Assembly (NCBI GenBank): GCA_032358165.1
Contig: JAALGY010000011.1
Coordinates: 930,001-994,000, forward strand
Direction of reading: 5' to 3'
Length of the DNA stretch: 64,000 bases
Source: Diplosphaera chodatii
Lineage: Eukaryota > Chlorophyta > Trebouxiophyceae > Prasiolales > Stichococcaceae
Shown here in pieces: positions 1 through 12,000 of this stretch; within the stretch, counting starts at the first letter, position 1, and every line of letters begins with the position of its first letter. Position numbers and translations under genes: made by a program. The notes below the pieces were generated by a model. That model did no database searches, was not told the DNA's origin, and saw nothing but the letters and a program-made list of their open reading frames with translations.

Positions 1-182
1 CCCTGGGGTCTGGACATCCTGGGGCAGCTCATTGGTCAGGATGCACAAGCATCTGGCTCTCAGTTGCCACTTGTGCGGCCCCCAGGTTCAACTTCACGGA
101 CGCGATGCGCCTGACGATGTGCTGCGCGCCGCTGACGGCAGTGGACGAGGCTTTGGGCACGGCCAGCGTCGCGACAGCAGCT

Positions 183-240
<58 letters not shown>

Positions 241-1509
241 CTCAGCCCGACATTGTTGACGGGATGCAATCAGATGCAACTGTTCCGGCTACCGGTGCTG
301 AAGTAGTTGCGTTGCCATCGGCAATTGTTTCAGCAGCAATAAAGGAGCCGGAGGCCGCTATTCCAAATGGCCTGCCGGCAGTGGAGTCACCCGCGGCGAG
401 TGCTGCCGCCGCTTCGTCAGCAGCACCGCAGACGGTGACGATGCAGGCAACAGCTGCAAAGAGTCCGGCGGCAGCAGCACTTGTGGCTACTGGCATGGCA
501 GGCACGCCGCAACCCATGGAAACGGACCTGATGGCCGCCGAACCAACGCACTCCATGGAGAGCGATGCCTTGGTTGCACAGCAGGCTGCCGAGCCGCAGC
601 CAACAGCAGCTATTGATGCGGCTGCAGCTGTGGAGGGTGCAGCCCCTGCAGGTGTCAGTGTGAGCACACAGCCAGCGGCGGCAGTCGTCGGTGGTGATGC
701 TGCGCAAGACGCTAACCACCAGCCAGGCCAGCCAGGCCCCCAGCAGCAGGGGCGACAGCAGCAGGCGCAGCAAAAGCAGGAGCGTCAGCAGCAGGTGCAG
801 CAGCAGCAGCGTGTGCCACAGGGTGTGGGCCGTGCGGATGCTGCCAGACTCCAGGGCATCGCGCGGCGCGGCGGCTTCAGCAGTGCAATCGTTGCTGCTC
901 CAGCGCTGCTGCCCCTGGCTGCCCTGCAGCGAGTCCTGCCGTTGTTGGCGCCCAGTGCCCCCTTCGTGGTGCGTGTTCCACATTGCGTTGCTCCACAGCG
1001 GAGTAACGAGTTCTGGAATCCTTCGACTGCAGTGTGCTTCAGCGTCCAGTGAGTCTATTGACTGAAACACACCCACTGGTTTGGTCCAAGGATGTGCAGC
1101 ACATGTGCGCAGGTGTGGCACACGCACATGCAGCCGCTTGCAGATGCGATGATGGCGTTGCAGGTGCAGAAGCTCGCTGTCGGCATGCAGCTACAGGTGC
1201 CGATGCTGCCTCAGCATCATGAGCACTTACATGGTCACTGGCTGGCTTCCTGAACCTGTGTCCCGCTTGTACCATAATGTGCACCAGAACATGTTTTAGT
1301 GCCCAATCAGGCGTGCGCAGCGAAGTCACAAGCACTTGCTCTTCGAGCAGGAGAGCTGGTGGCGGCAGCTACAGGTACTGCCGGCGCGAACACACCCCAC
1401 CATGTCCACCTCTGGCACAGGCGGCTACCTGCTGTCTGGCACGAGGGTGGTTGCGCCAGCAGCCGTGGGTGCAGCGGGGACCAACGGCAAGCGGCAGCGC
1501 CAAAACTGA
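1..1509 (+). CDS. Gln-rich protein of unknown function, 5' end outside the window
   Basis: The span holds the 3' part of a spliced gene that enters from the left edge. An exon starting near 86 encodes a segment followed by an uninterrupted 19-Gln run (183-239), then several hundred residues rich in Ala, Gln, Pro and Val, with a second Gln/Arg-rich stretch near 730-830. A further exon starts after an AG at 1110 and carries ADAMMALQVQKLAVGMQLQ. The last exon reads HKHLLFEQESWWRQLQ and ends in NGKRQRQN with a TGA at 1507-1509. The low-complexity middle and the ordered, basic tail suggest a nuclear regulatory or scaffold protein, but that is inference and I do not recognise the family. Internal splice sites are approximate. 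Confidence 0.5.
183..239 (+). repeat. Perfect (CAG)19 microsatellite coding for polyglutamine
   Basis: Nineteen uninterrupted CAG triplets lie in frame in the first gene and encode 19 Gln. No synonymous CAA interrupts the run, so it should be length-variable between strains. The reverse strand reads as Leu or Ala runs; those are shadows. Confidence 0.95.
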
Positions 1510-1790
1510 TGTGTATGTGGGTCTGCTGCATCTCTGGGTGTGCCCACCCGTCGACGCTGGTGGCAGACCTGCGGTCAGATAGTACAAACACCTGCAGGCC
1601 CCTCTAGCAAGCGGCGTTCTTTGGCTTCCTTGGAACTTGCATGCTAGAACTTGCACACAATATATTGATGCAACCCAAGCTGCACGCCTCCATCAGGGCT
1701 GAATCGGAATGAGACAGCAGGGTGGGGTTACATGCCACTCAACGACCATGGCGCTGAAACCATAACTCTGATGGCACGTGCAACAACACG
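1510..1790. other. Convergent intergenic region
   Basis: This stretch separates the stop of the polyQ gene from the stop of the MFS gene on the other strand. I see only presumptive 3' untranslated sequence. Confidence 0.5.
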
Positions 1791-4774
1791 TCAGATGCTG
1801 TTGGAGCTACCGATAGACGTTTGTGTCAAATCCACACTCGGCGCGGCAAGGCCGCCTCTGCAGCCCCGCACAGCATCGTGACTCTCCGACAGCCGCCGGC
1901 CTATTGCCCGCCGCAGCACCGGGTCCTTGTCGCTGCTGCCGTTTAAGTGTGCCGCCTCCAGCGTCTGGGGTCTGACGACGGACAGCATCGTCACGACGCC
2001 TGCCTGCGCCACCATGATGCCGCCAAACACTGCCGCTGTCCACGCGAAGCCGATGTGGTCGCCCAGGATGCCGCCGAGAACGGGCCTTCCGCCGCAGCTG
2101 CGGTGGTAGCACAGAGGCTGGGCACACTAGGCAGCGGAGCCTTGTGTCGGACGGGTCTGGTGAGCGGTAGCACGGTGCGCAACGCATCATGTGCTCCTGT
2201 GAGGACGGGGTGCTGCCAGGTCACCCGAGGTTGAAGGTGGCGCTCATCATGCCAGACACCAGATCCTCTAGGCCCGCCTCCTGGCCCACCTGCACGTCAG
2301 CGATGCAGCATGTGTGAAGCTCATGCACGGGCTTGAGACGCATACATGCACTTTCATCCCACGAGGGTGATTTGGGCAGCAGTCATTCTACATTGGGGGG
2401 GGTTCAGGTTCCATCAGTGTCGAGGAGTATCGTTTGCAGAACATGTACAAATGTAGACTCGCGTAGCTCGGCAAATGGTCATGTCGCACATGACTGCATG
2501 CGCACCTTGGCTGTCGCTGCTTCAAGGACCGCCGGAGTGATGGGCGTGAATGCCTGAATTGATGCAGACACAAGCATCTGTGGGCGCTGCGTCAATGATG
2601 TTGCGCCAAACACTGCCCCGATGTCCGATGATCCGACATTGGTGTGGGGAGGAGCAGATGCCAAGCGGCAGGTGCACTGTGTATATGCGTGCACAAACAG
2701 GTGCGCAACCCACCAGGGCGGACGCCACGCCGAGGAGGCCCATGGCGGCCCACATGGAGGCGTGGCCCTCCGCGGGCAGCCGCAGCCACGGCAGCGGGCC
2801 CAGCAGGATGCAGGACACGCCACACAGCGCCAGGCCCACGCAGATGGTGGGGAACCGCCCCGCCTTGTCGCTGATCAGCCTGCAAGTCAATAGCTGCAAC
2901 TGACGTGCAATGCACGCGTATGATCACACTGAGATGCATATGCCTGTCCCTGCATCGTTGCAACCGCCAGACAGGTACCTTCTGGTGGTCGCAGCATGCA
3001 GCCGAATGGTGCAAGTCTGCCTTACCCCGCAAGTGGCGAGCTGACTGCATAGATCGCTGACTGGAAGCCAAACAGCAGGCCGATGCCTGGGACGCTGAAG
3101 CCGATGGCCTCGCAGTGGGGACCCAGCACCTGATACAGGGTAAACATGCACAGTCCATAGTATACATTGTTGCCTGGATAGTAACGTTCGCCAAGGGGCA
3201 GGCTGCTGGTCGCAGCAGGGAAGAGTTTTAAAATGTACGATGAGCGAAGTTACCGGGTCTAGCCAGGTCAGGTTGGCTGCCGCAACACCCGCAGTCACTA
3301 TCAAAACCGTGACTGCCGGGTGTGCCAGCAGCGACCGCAGGGAGGTGCGAGCGCCGCCATCGCTGCTGGGCTGTGCATCTGCATGGTGAACAACTCTTTA
3401 CCATCATCACGTACGGCACCGCGGTGCAGTCGACATCGCAAGTGCACAGGTCCTAAGAGGCCCCTGCAAAGCGCATCAGCATGCAGGCTGTCATGTTGGG
3501 TTCCGAGTGGGAGACAGGGTCACCATCATGTGGCAGCGACAGCCACGCGATAGGCGTGAAGGCGATGGCCAGCAGGCTGATGACGAAGAAGGGGACTCCA
3601 AACCCGTACGGCGCCAGAACGCCGCCAGCCACAGGCCCCAGCATCCACCTGCCAAGGTAGGTCCGTCAGCTACGTCAGATGCTCATGGCACACGCCGGGT
3701 GCTGGCCGTCCAAACGCTTGTATTGAGTCACTTTGAGAGGCAATGGCTTCCACTAAGTGCGGCAGACCCGAGGCTCATTGCACACTCCGTGACGCCACAG
3801 ACAGTGCCATACAAGGCGCTGTCCTTGAACAGCGAGGCCACGATGGCCATGGCTGAAGTGTCAATGGCTGCGCACGCCACGCCTGTGCACCATCGGACAA
3901 GGTGTGTCGAATGAAACAATGTCCGACGTGCCAACTGCGGCCGAATTGCATGGTGAACATACACCTTAGTGCAGCGCATGGTTGAAGTCATGGCAGGGGC
4001 GCGACATGAGCACCTTCTACCAGGCGCAGCGTCATGCAAACTGTGATGAACACCGTGCGGGAGTGCAACCCGGCCACGAGGCCGAACAGAGCTGTGCCTG
4101 CATGACCGACGAGGCCCAAGCATGAGCAGCTGACGTTGACACTGAGCATGACAGCTAGGCTTTGTCATGTCAAGCAGCTTACCTATTGCAAGCACCACAA
4201 TGCCGCTGACTAGGGTGACGCGCCGGCTGATGACCCGCCTGTCACAGAGTAGCGTTGAGCATTGCCCAATGCATCTAACTGAAATGTCGTGACGGGCAAC
4301 ATAGGGCATGGTGCGAGCCTCACCGCTGCATGAGGCGTCCAAACGCAATGCTGGCAAATATATCTACAAAAGCGAAGCTGGAGAAGATGAAGCCCACCGC
4401 CGTCGCACCGACACCGTGCCGTGCTGCCTCTTGTGGAAAGATTGGCGATGCTATTGAGAAGGTGGTATTGACAGTAATGAGGCATGCCAACACAGCCGCC
4501 AAAGACCACCTGCAGCAACGTGTACGCAGGTGTCAACACTTCGGGAAGCAGCAGCTGTGACTCCATGCTCCACATATCAACACAGATCGGCTGTGCTTGT
4601 ACGATCGCGGGGCATGCCAGAAGTGAATGTTGCATCACGGCACGCATGCAGGCTGGCAATGCCCACAAACCGTTTTTGGTGTTTGGAGTCGCCCTCGGGC
4701 TGTTCCCGCTGATGTTCTGCGACCAAGGGACTCTGCAGCCCGTTGGAGACCCGCCCATCTTCATTGGCTGGCAT
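1791..4774 (-). CDS. MFS transporter, SLC18B1 / vesicular-amine-transporter type
   Basis: A membrane protein of the major facilitator superfamily, probably a cation- or amine-type antiporter of an internal or plasma membrane. The start ATG is at 4774, and a soluble, acidic N-terminus precedes the first membrane segment. Successive exons supply membrane helices: SLAAVLACLITVNTTF (about 4490), VTLVSGIVVLAIGK (about 4215), TALFGLVAGLHS (about 4080), AIDTSAMAIVASLF (about 3860), GPVAGGVLAPYGFG with the family motif GPxxGG (about 3620), TVLIVTAGVAAANLTWLDP (about 3280), GLLFGFQSAIYAVSSPLAG (about 3070), then ISDKAGRFP. The C-terminal half has DLVSGMMSATFNLG followed by PVLGGILGDHIGFAWTAA, the late-helix signature of SLC18B1-type carriers. 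The stop is at 1791-1793. Family assignment is good; substrate is unknown and SLC18 membership does not fix it. Exon edges are approximate. Confidence 0.82.
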
Positions 4775-5068
4775 GTTTGGGGGGATGCAGCTGCCTCAGA
4801 CCAAGTTCATGCGGCGGCACGCAGCGCTTCACGCTCTCAATAAGTACAAAATACGCTCATCGCTTCAGTGGGAATGCTGTACTTACAATTCAATGTTTGA
4901 TAAAGCCTGACGCCTTCTGAAGATTTGCATGCTGTGGTCACGTCACAGGCACGTGCGCTCACGTTTGTGAACTTCGATCTCGCCAGCCTGTTGTTGGACA
5001 GCCGTTTGCATTTGGTGACACCACTCTCACAAGATTGTGACAACGCATCTGATGCAGCATCCAGTATT
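4775..5068. promoter_or_regulatory. Divergent promoter region, MFS and LRR genes
   Basis: The two start codons face away from each other across 294 bases, so both promoters must lie here or overlap the first exons. I recognise no specific element. Confidence 0.4.
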
Positions 5069-6805
5069 ATGGCGTGGGGCAGCCGCAGCAGCGCCGCTGA
5101 GGATTGGTGCAGGCGGCTGCGGGCACAGGACCCGTCCTTCATCAGCCTGACCGTCTTACCGTCCAGGCCGTTCTCGCACGAGGTACATGTTTCACAGCGA
5201 AGCGCACTATTGCAGCTTGCTGATCTCCCCTTGAGGATCAACATATGATGATTGCATGTGACCACGCAGAGTGTAGTCAGCCGCTGTGGCAGCATGCACC
5301 GCAATCCTGCCTATGCAAGGACCGTTCGTTTGTTGATGCAAGCAATCATGCGCGCAATGCAGGATGTTGCAAAGCTGTGTGCGGCGCTGGAGCGCAACAC
5401 CACGCTCCGGGAGCTGTCAGCCAGTGGCCATGCGATGGCGCCAGAGACGGCGGCGGTGGTGTCCGCCATGCTGAGCCGAAACAGCGGGCTGCAGGCCCTA
5501 GCAGTCGGCGACTCGGCCTTTGGCGACGCGGGCGTGGCCGCGCTCTGCCCCGGCCTGGCAGCCACAGCCACCCTGCAGCGCCTGGACCTGTCAGCCAAGG
5601 GCATGACCGCTGTAGGCGCAGCCAGCCTTGGCCGCGCACTGGCGGCGTGCAGCAGCCTGACGCAGCTGTCGCTGGCGGGCAACCGCCTCGGCGGCGGCGG
5701 CATCGGCAACCTCACTCCAGGGCTGCTGTCGCTCCGCAGCCTGGACCTCAGCGACTGCTGCATCGCCTCTGCAGCCGGCGGCCCCAGCCTGTCCATCATG
5801 CTGCGCGACGGCCAGTTCACGTCGCTCGACCTCAGCAGTGCGAACTTCTGCCATATCATACTGCCAATGTCGAAGCATGTAAGCTCAGTTGGTGGATTGT
5901 AAGACAACGCTACAGCAAAGCACTCGCCTGGGCAGTCCAGCCTCCATGGCACAAGTCACCAACTGAGCTACAGCTCACTCGCAGGAAACAGGTTGGGCCC
6001 GGCTGGTGGCAGCCTGCTCGCTGCTGGCGTGGCGCTCAGTGGCACCCTGCAGCAGCTGCGGCTGGCAGACACGGCACTTGGCGATGCTGGTGCAAGTGCA
6101 GTGGCGAATGCCCTGTCGGGAGCATCACCCCTGCGGCACCTGGACATGTCTGGCTGCAGCCTCACAGCTGAGGGTGTCGATGCGCTGTGCGGAGCACTCA
6201 GCAGAGGCGCGCAGCTGCATTCGCTTGTGCTCAGCAGGAACAGCGGCATCGCGGCCGCCGGCCTCGCGTCAGCCCTGCAGCAGCTGCCGGCAGCGGAATG
6301 CAGCCTCACAGAGCTGGACCTGTCGCAGGTGCCGGCGGCAGCAGACAGCGCAGTCATTGCGGCGCTTGCAGCCCTCGGCAACTTGCAGAAGCTGTCGCTG
6401 CTTGCTTGCTGGGCGAGCGGCGCCGGCAGCGGTGATGATGCGGCAGTGCAGCTGACTGACGCCGGCTGGCCAGCGCTGCGCGAGCTGGACTTGTGTGGCA
6501 ATGGCATTGGTGCGGAAGCAATGACCCGTCTCCTACAGGCAGTGCGCAATGGCGCCGGCCCAGCCCTTCAGGTAGACCCTGTCATGTATCTGCCAGTGGG
6601 AGTGCGGCATACCATAGCACTTCACGATGTTTGTTTGCGCCTGAGGGTCTGATCCGCCTGCGACTTGCAGGTGCTGCTGCTTGGTGCCAACCCTGCGAGC
6701 GACGCAAGCGATGAGGGGTTTGTGGAAGCGGCTACAGAGGTAATGCGGGTCCGGCCCGGCCTGGATGTTGTGTGGCGGGCTGCCGGCGGCCTGGAACCAG
6801 CTTGA
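5069..6805 (+). CDS. Leucine-rich-repeat protein, ribonuclease-inhibitor / NLRC type
   Basis: A repeat scaffold likely to bind other proteins, with no enzymatic or membrane domain visible. Four exons keep one frame: 5069-5182, 5363-5898, 5974-6571 and 6671-6805, giving about 460 residues. The join 5898/5974 uses GTAAGA and CTACAG and restores the repeat SLAGNRLGPAGGSLLAAG; the nearer GTAAGC at 5879 breaks the frame. Repeats follow the long RI-type pattern, for example LTQLSLAGNRLGGGGI, LRHLDMSGCSLTAEGVDAL, LRELDLCGNGIGAEAMTRL. At least eight units are visible. The protein ends in VVWRAAGGLEPA. There is no NB-ARC, NACHT or kinase domain, so it is not itself an immune receptor of plant type. 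Cellular role unknown. Confidence 0.8.
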
Positions 6806-6961
6806 TACTGCTTGACACCGCTGTTTGTCGAAACACACGCTTAGAGAATACGGTAGACTGGCTTTTCTGACACAGGCAACGACTGCTGGCAACTTGCTGA
6901 TGTCCATGGCATGCCAACGTTAAGTTCTGCCCAACGTACTTGACTAGCCAGCAGACGGAGA

Positions 6962-8831
6962 TCAAGGAAAGTCCGCATCAATCCGAGTGTAGTCGACTAC
7001 AATAGGCTCAACCCCCGACCAGAAGAAGCTAATGCCCCCATCGTCATACACGACCAGGACTGCTGGTCCATTGCTGCCTGCCGTATGCGACGGCTGCTTC
7101 TCGGCCTCGTGGTAGCTGATGATCTGCAATACCACATTTGCCATCAGATCCCCTCACTATGCTGTCAGTCTAACTCTTCCAAGCGCCTGACATCTTGCAC
7201 CCCTTGCAAATGAGGCACTCTGTACACATGCAGGGGTACATGCGCAAGGCTGTGGCGGCAGGCACCTCTCTTTGCGGTCGATCACTGTTTGAATCTATTT
7301 CGTACAAGTCGTCCAGAAACTCGTGATGCTCCTCACGTATAGGTGCTGGTGTCGCTGTCCAGATCGGCTTGTCTGAAACGTGCGGGTGCCGGGAGACTTG
7401 TATCTGTGCGGCAACCACGAGGATTGAGATGTGGGACTTTGTCATGCTCGAACATAGGGAGTACCTTGATATGCATCCACATGCTCTGCAATTGCAGAAG
7501 CCTGCTGATACGCATTGGGGTTGCCGCACGGTAGCTTACTGGGGATGCCACAATGCGAGCTGCGCCGCCAGAGAAGTCGTATGCCAGACTGACTATCATA
7601 ACCCTGTAGTTGACGAGGTCGAAGTCGGCCCCTTGCCACAGCCCAGCAAGCGGGTGCTTTCTGCTGGGCATGGAGCGCTGCACTCGCAGCAGATGCTGCC
7701 TCTCAGGCGGTGGCGGCGACTGACGATCTGTAGCACGCTGAGCAAGCGGTAAAGGACATTTGCAAATCGGAGCGTCCACCTGATGAAAGCGCATGGCACC
7801 ACACCCATGGCAGACACAGGAGGTGCTCAGCACGTGCTTACTACGCAGGGACCCTCTGCTGTTGCGCCTCCGCGGCTTGGCGATGTTGCTCTGCAGGAAG
7901 CGGTCATAGCCTTGGCAGACTACAACCAAGCAGCATATGAATGAAAGCCGTGTTGCTGGTCATCGTCATGCCAAGGACGCACCTCCATCCAGTGCGTCAT
8001 CTCATGATACAAGCTGCCTTTCGGACTGGTTCCGAACACTGCGGCATCGGCAGCCTGCAGAAATGAAGGCATGCAGCCGGGTGGCTTCGAATAAAGATGC
8101 CACTTCCATCCATTGACAGCACCAGCAAGCTGACATCACGGTTGTTGCCTTCTGCAGCACCACACCCGGTTGTTGGCGACTGCGGCAGCCGCTTGAGCTT
8201 CCTGAGAGGGCGACTTGTGCAGGGGCCTGCCATGCCACTGCATGGGCGGTGGCATGGCAAGCGTGCACTCGGTATCTGTCAGGTGCTCAATCTGTATGAC
8301 GCTGTCATCAAAGATCCTGCGCAGAAGCGAGGCTTGCGGGCCGCCAGGGCCAACGCTGTACGTGAGGCGGCTTCCCTCAATGCAGCCGCGGCCCCAGCGG
8401 AAGCAGTACAATGACGGCGTCTCGCTGTATGGCTCCCGCCATACACCGACAAAGCTGCTGAACCGCAGCAGCGCAGGATACAGTTGCCTGTAGTTGCTGA
8501 ATGCTGCACCCTCGTCAAGCCTGCCATCGAAACTCCTGCCGTGTTCGCTTGGGCTGAGCCATGCAGCTGCATCTGTCTCGGGCCATGTGCGCACACACAA
8601 CTGCCGCCAAAGGCTGTCGGCTGCGGCAGCCGTGTGCAGCGCCCTGCACACCAGCTGGCACTGACACAGCTCCGCGGCGTTCAGGTGCGACAGCACCGCC
8701 TCGCGAGCGTCTGAGCTGATGCTGAGCAGCGTCTCCTCTGATAGCGGCACCACAGCAACCTGGTCAGCATCAGCGGCAACGGCCCTGCTTCTGTGTGCTG
8801 CAGGGCTCAAGCGAGCCTTGTAGGCCGCCAT
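6962..8831 (-). CDS. F-box protein, At3g12350-like
   Basis: Predicted substrate adaptor of an SCF ubiquitin ligase. The start ATG is at 8831. The first exon has an F-box near residues 37-75 (REAVLSHLNAAELCQCQLVC, then WRQLCVRTW), followed by FSSFVGVWREPYSETPSLYC and a WGRGCIEGSRLTYSV segment. A middle exon near 7620-7540 encodes PLAGLWQGADFDLVNYRVMI and YDFSGGAARIVASP, typical of the conserved C-terminal beta-rich region in plant F-box proteins of this group. The last exon carries PAVLVVYDDGGISFFWSG and ends IDADFP with a TGA at 6962-6964. A segment near 7300 (EFLDDLYEIDSN) is probably another exon. Which protein it recruits cannot be told from the sequence. Internal splice sites are only partly resolved. 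Confidence 0.78.
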
Positions 8832-9076
8832 GGCTCAGACCCACCCACCCCTTGCTGCAACGTTCGCAAATCTGCAGCTGCACTCGAGTATGCTGAGGAT
8901 GCCCGCCGAATCACGGCATCCAAGACATCGCTCCACAACAACGACCTTGCACATGCTTAGGGAGATATTCACAGGCACTCCTACTTTGACGGTGAGTAAC
9001 TGCAGGTCATGCGTTTGCCTTTCTTGTTGCTGCAGCGGTTGTCAGGGCTGACTACAAGGGTGCACAGCGACTTTGC
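8832..9076. promoter_or_regulatory. Divergent promoter region, F-box and ABCB genes
   Basis: About 245 bases separate the F-box start and the chosen ABCB start. The ABCB start could lie further upstream, which would shorten this region. No element recognised. Confidence 0.35.
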
Positions 9077-12000
9077 ATGAGCGCCAGGACAGCAACTGCA
9101 CAGCACAGCACACTGCCAGGGCCAGCGCACAGTCGCCGCCTGCCCCACCTTCCCCGCTGTGCTCAAAAGCCACTCCGACCAGCGTTGATCAAAAGAGTCG
9201 GGTCTTCCATATGTAGTCAGACCTGCCTATGCTGTAAGGCAGAGCATGCCGTCTGCGGCAGATCATGCCATGGGGCAGCACGCTGCCTGTGTGCCGCAGC
9301 AGCAGCCAGCGCGGAAGCCTTTACCAGCAGCTCAGACGAGGACGTGCATCAGCAGCAGGATCGGCAGCAGAGCGCCGCAACTGGCGGTGTTGTGCTTGAG
9401 CACGAGCAGCCGGTGCTTGCGCCGCCGCGGCCGCTGCCGCCGCCGCCTTCCGCTGAGGGCCTGCCGCACGTGCTGCTGTACAGCTTCCGCATCTGCCTGA
9501 CGGAGCGATGGGCGCTGCCGCGTCTGGCGGCCGTCTTTGGCCTGCTGGCAGTCTCCAGGATCGCAGGTGGGGCACTCGGCCAGCCAGTTTGACCAACACA
9601 GGAATGGATGACTGTGGCAGCCTGCACGCCACACGGACACACGCCACACGTGGATCAGGCGCAGCGGCGGTGCTTCATCCGGTTCTGCAGGGTTCACCAT
9701 GCCGCTGTACTTCAAGCGGGCAGTGGATGCGGCGGGGCAGGGCGCAGCTCCTGGCGCCCGTCAGGTTGGCTCTCATTGCCTTTCATGCGTTGCATTCGCA
9801 TCTGCTTGTCAAAGCTCTTGTATCCTGGCCCATTGCACCGTCTCGCTGCGCCAGAGCATGCTGTATGATGCGTTGCTTGGTGCGTCCCATGAGGACGGGC
9901 AAAACCAATGGGGCGCAGGCAATGCTACGGGCGCTGGCGATGGCAGGCGTCTGCCGTGCAATGTCGGGCGTGGCACACGGGCTGCAGCAGCCCATCTTCG
10001 CCCTTGTGTCGCACGTGCGGTGCTTCTCATGTGTTCATGCGCTATACTACTATGCAGCAACAAGGATGCTTGGCTGGCATGGCATAACAGATACCGGCTT
10101 GCTGTGCATGCTATCGGAGACTAGCAACCTCCATCACCTCCGGTATTACATCCATGGCCTCTGGCCAACAGCATCACTGGACTGACACTGCTGCTGATAT
10201 CCGTGCAGGCGGCAGGGCGGCGGATGGCATATCACGGACTGCACCATGTGCTGGGATTGGGCGTCGCATACCACAGCGCCAGCTCCACAGGTCGTCTCGT
10301 GCGCATGCTGGAGCGCGGTACGTTTTCAGCCAGGCGGTTTCAGGCCTTGCTCCACCGCTTTCCGAATCTCCGGCAGACGCCTGCTTCACACTGATGCAGC
10401 AACGGGTGTGTGAGTACCTCTGGATCCTGGCTGGTTCATGCAGCCGTGCTGTGCTTTAGACGTTCCTTTGTTATGTGTCAAATTCCTTACAACAGGCACC
10501 AAGAGCATCTCGGCGATGTGCCGCGCCATCGTGTTTCGGCTGGTGCCGACGTCGCTGGAGATTGTGGCGGTGGTGTCGGTGCTGTCGCGCATGTTCCGCC
10601 CCGAGGTGGGCGCCATCGTGGCGGCCACCTCGCTGACGTACATCGCCTTCACCGCCGCCATGACCCAGGTCTGTGCCTGTGCGCCCCTTGGCTTTACCAG
10701 GCGCTTGCACAAGTGTCTGCTGGCAGATGAAACATGGCGTGCCTGAAGCGTGTCCAGCAGGTGCCTTCCAGCAACAGGCTCTCGCCTTGCCAGCGCGGGT
10801 CACACCAATCAATTGCGTCACTGACTCCCGCTCGTGACGACCGCAGACGGCGGTGCGGGGCAAGCAGCGCATCAAGCGCTTCGACAACGAGATCAACGCG
10901 CAGCTCATGGAGTCGCTCTTCAATGTGGAGCCCATGATGCTGCTGGGCGGGCAGCCGCGTGAGGCTGCTGCATTTGACAGGCTGCTGAAGGGCTTCCAGG
11001 ATGCAGCCGTGCGCCTCGTGTACGTCACCGGCTTCTTGACCTCTGCCCAGGTGACAGCTGGGTCCATGCGGATGCAGTGCAGTGTTCTGAACGCGCAAGA
11101 AGCTATCTTGCTGTGATGCTTGAGTTGGGTGCAGGCAGCCAATGGATGCACTCGCTTGTGCAGGCTGTGATCCTGGGCGTAGGCATGACAGCAGCCATGA
11201 TGACAGTTGCTATGCAGTCTGGGACAGCCGGTGATCTGGTGAGCTGATGCATGTTCGTGGCAACGAGGTGCTTTCGCTACCCCTCAACAGCATGCAGTGA
11301 CGTGACGAGCTGAGGTGCGGATGCTCTTTGCGTTTGGTGCTGATGCAGGTGCTGGTACAGGGCATGCTGGCGCAGCTGTGGGCGCCACTGGTTTCAGTCG
11401 GCGGTTTGTACCGCCGGCTGCGGAAGGTCAGTTTGTGATGCTGGTTGCCGTCTTGCCACCAAATTCTTATGTATTGCCGAGAACATGCCGAGAACATGGT
11501 CATCGATCCTCTGGACGGGCATTGGTCAGAAACGTCCGCCAGGTGACACAACAGAAGGGCTTCAGAGCAATGCCACTTTGCTGAGCTGTGTAGATCTGCA
11601 TCTCATAGTAGTGTGCATTGCTGCAGTCCCTTGTGGACCTCGAGGACTTCATTCAGATGCTGCGGCAGCACCCACAGCCTCAGGAGGGCAGCATAGCACG
11701 CATACCAGACTGGCCGCCCCCCGCCTGGAATACTTCAGAGAATGGCAGCAGTGGTAGCGGCGGCGGCAGCAGCAGCACCACCACCACCACCACCACCACC
11801 ACCAACGGCAGCGGTAATGGCACTGGGCCAGACACACAGCACTCGAGCTCTGCTGGGGAGTCGGGGGGTGCCCAGGTTAGCCAGGTGCAGCCTAATGTTG
11901 CTGGCGGTCAGCGTGCCGCAGGTGCCACACATGTGAGCAGCAGCTGCCCTGCTCAGACGTCCAGCCAGCAGCGGACCAGTGGCAGTACAACCATGGAATC

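Noticed and set aside
60..279. Poly-Leu and poly-Ala frames on the minus strand at the CAG repeat
   Set aside because: These are direct products of reading a CAG run backwards; the plus-strand Gln frame continues for 300 codons.
5879..5884. GTAAGC as the 5' splice site of the second LRR exon
   Set aside because: It breaks the frame with every nearby AG. GTAAGA at 5899 with CTACAG at 5968-5973 keeps the frame and restores an LRR.
5245..6171. A 308-codon plus-strand frame over the LRR gene
   Set aside because: It is out of frame with the LRR repeats and rich in Arg, Pro and Gln, as expected for a shadow of GC-rich coding sequence.
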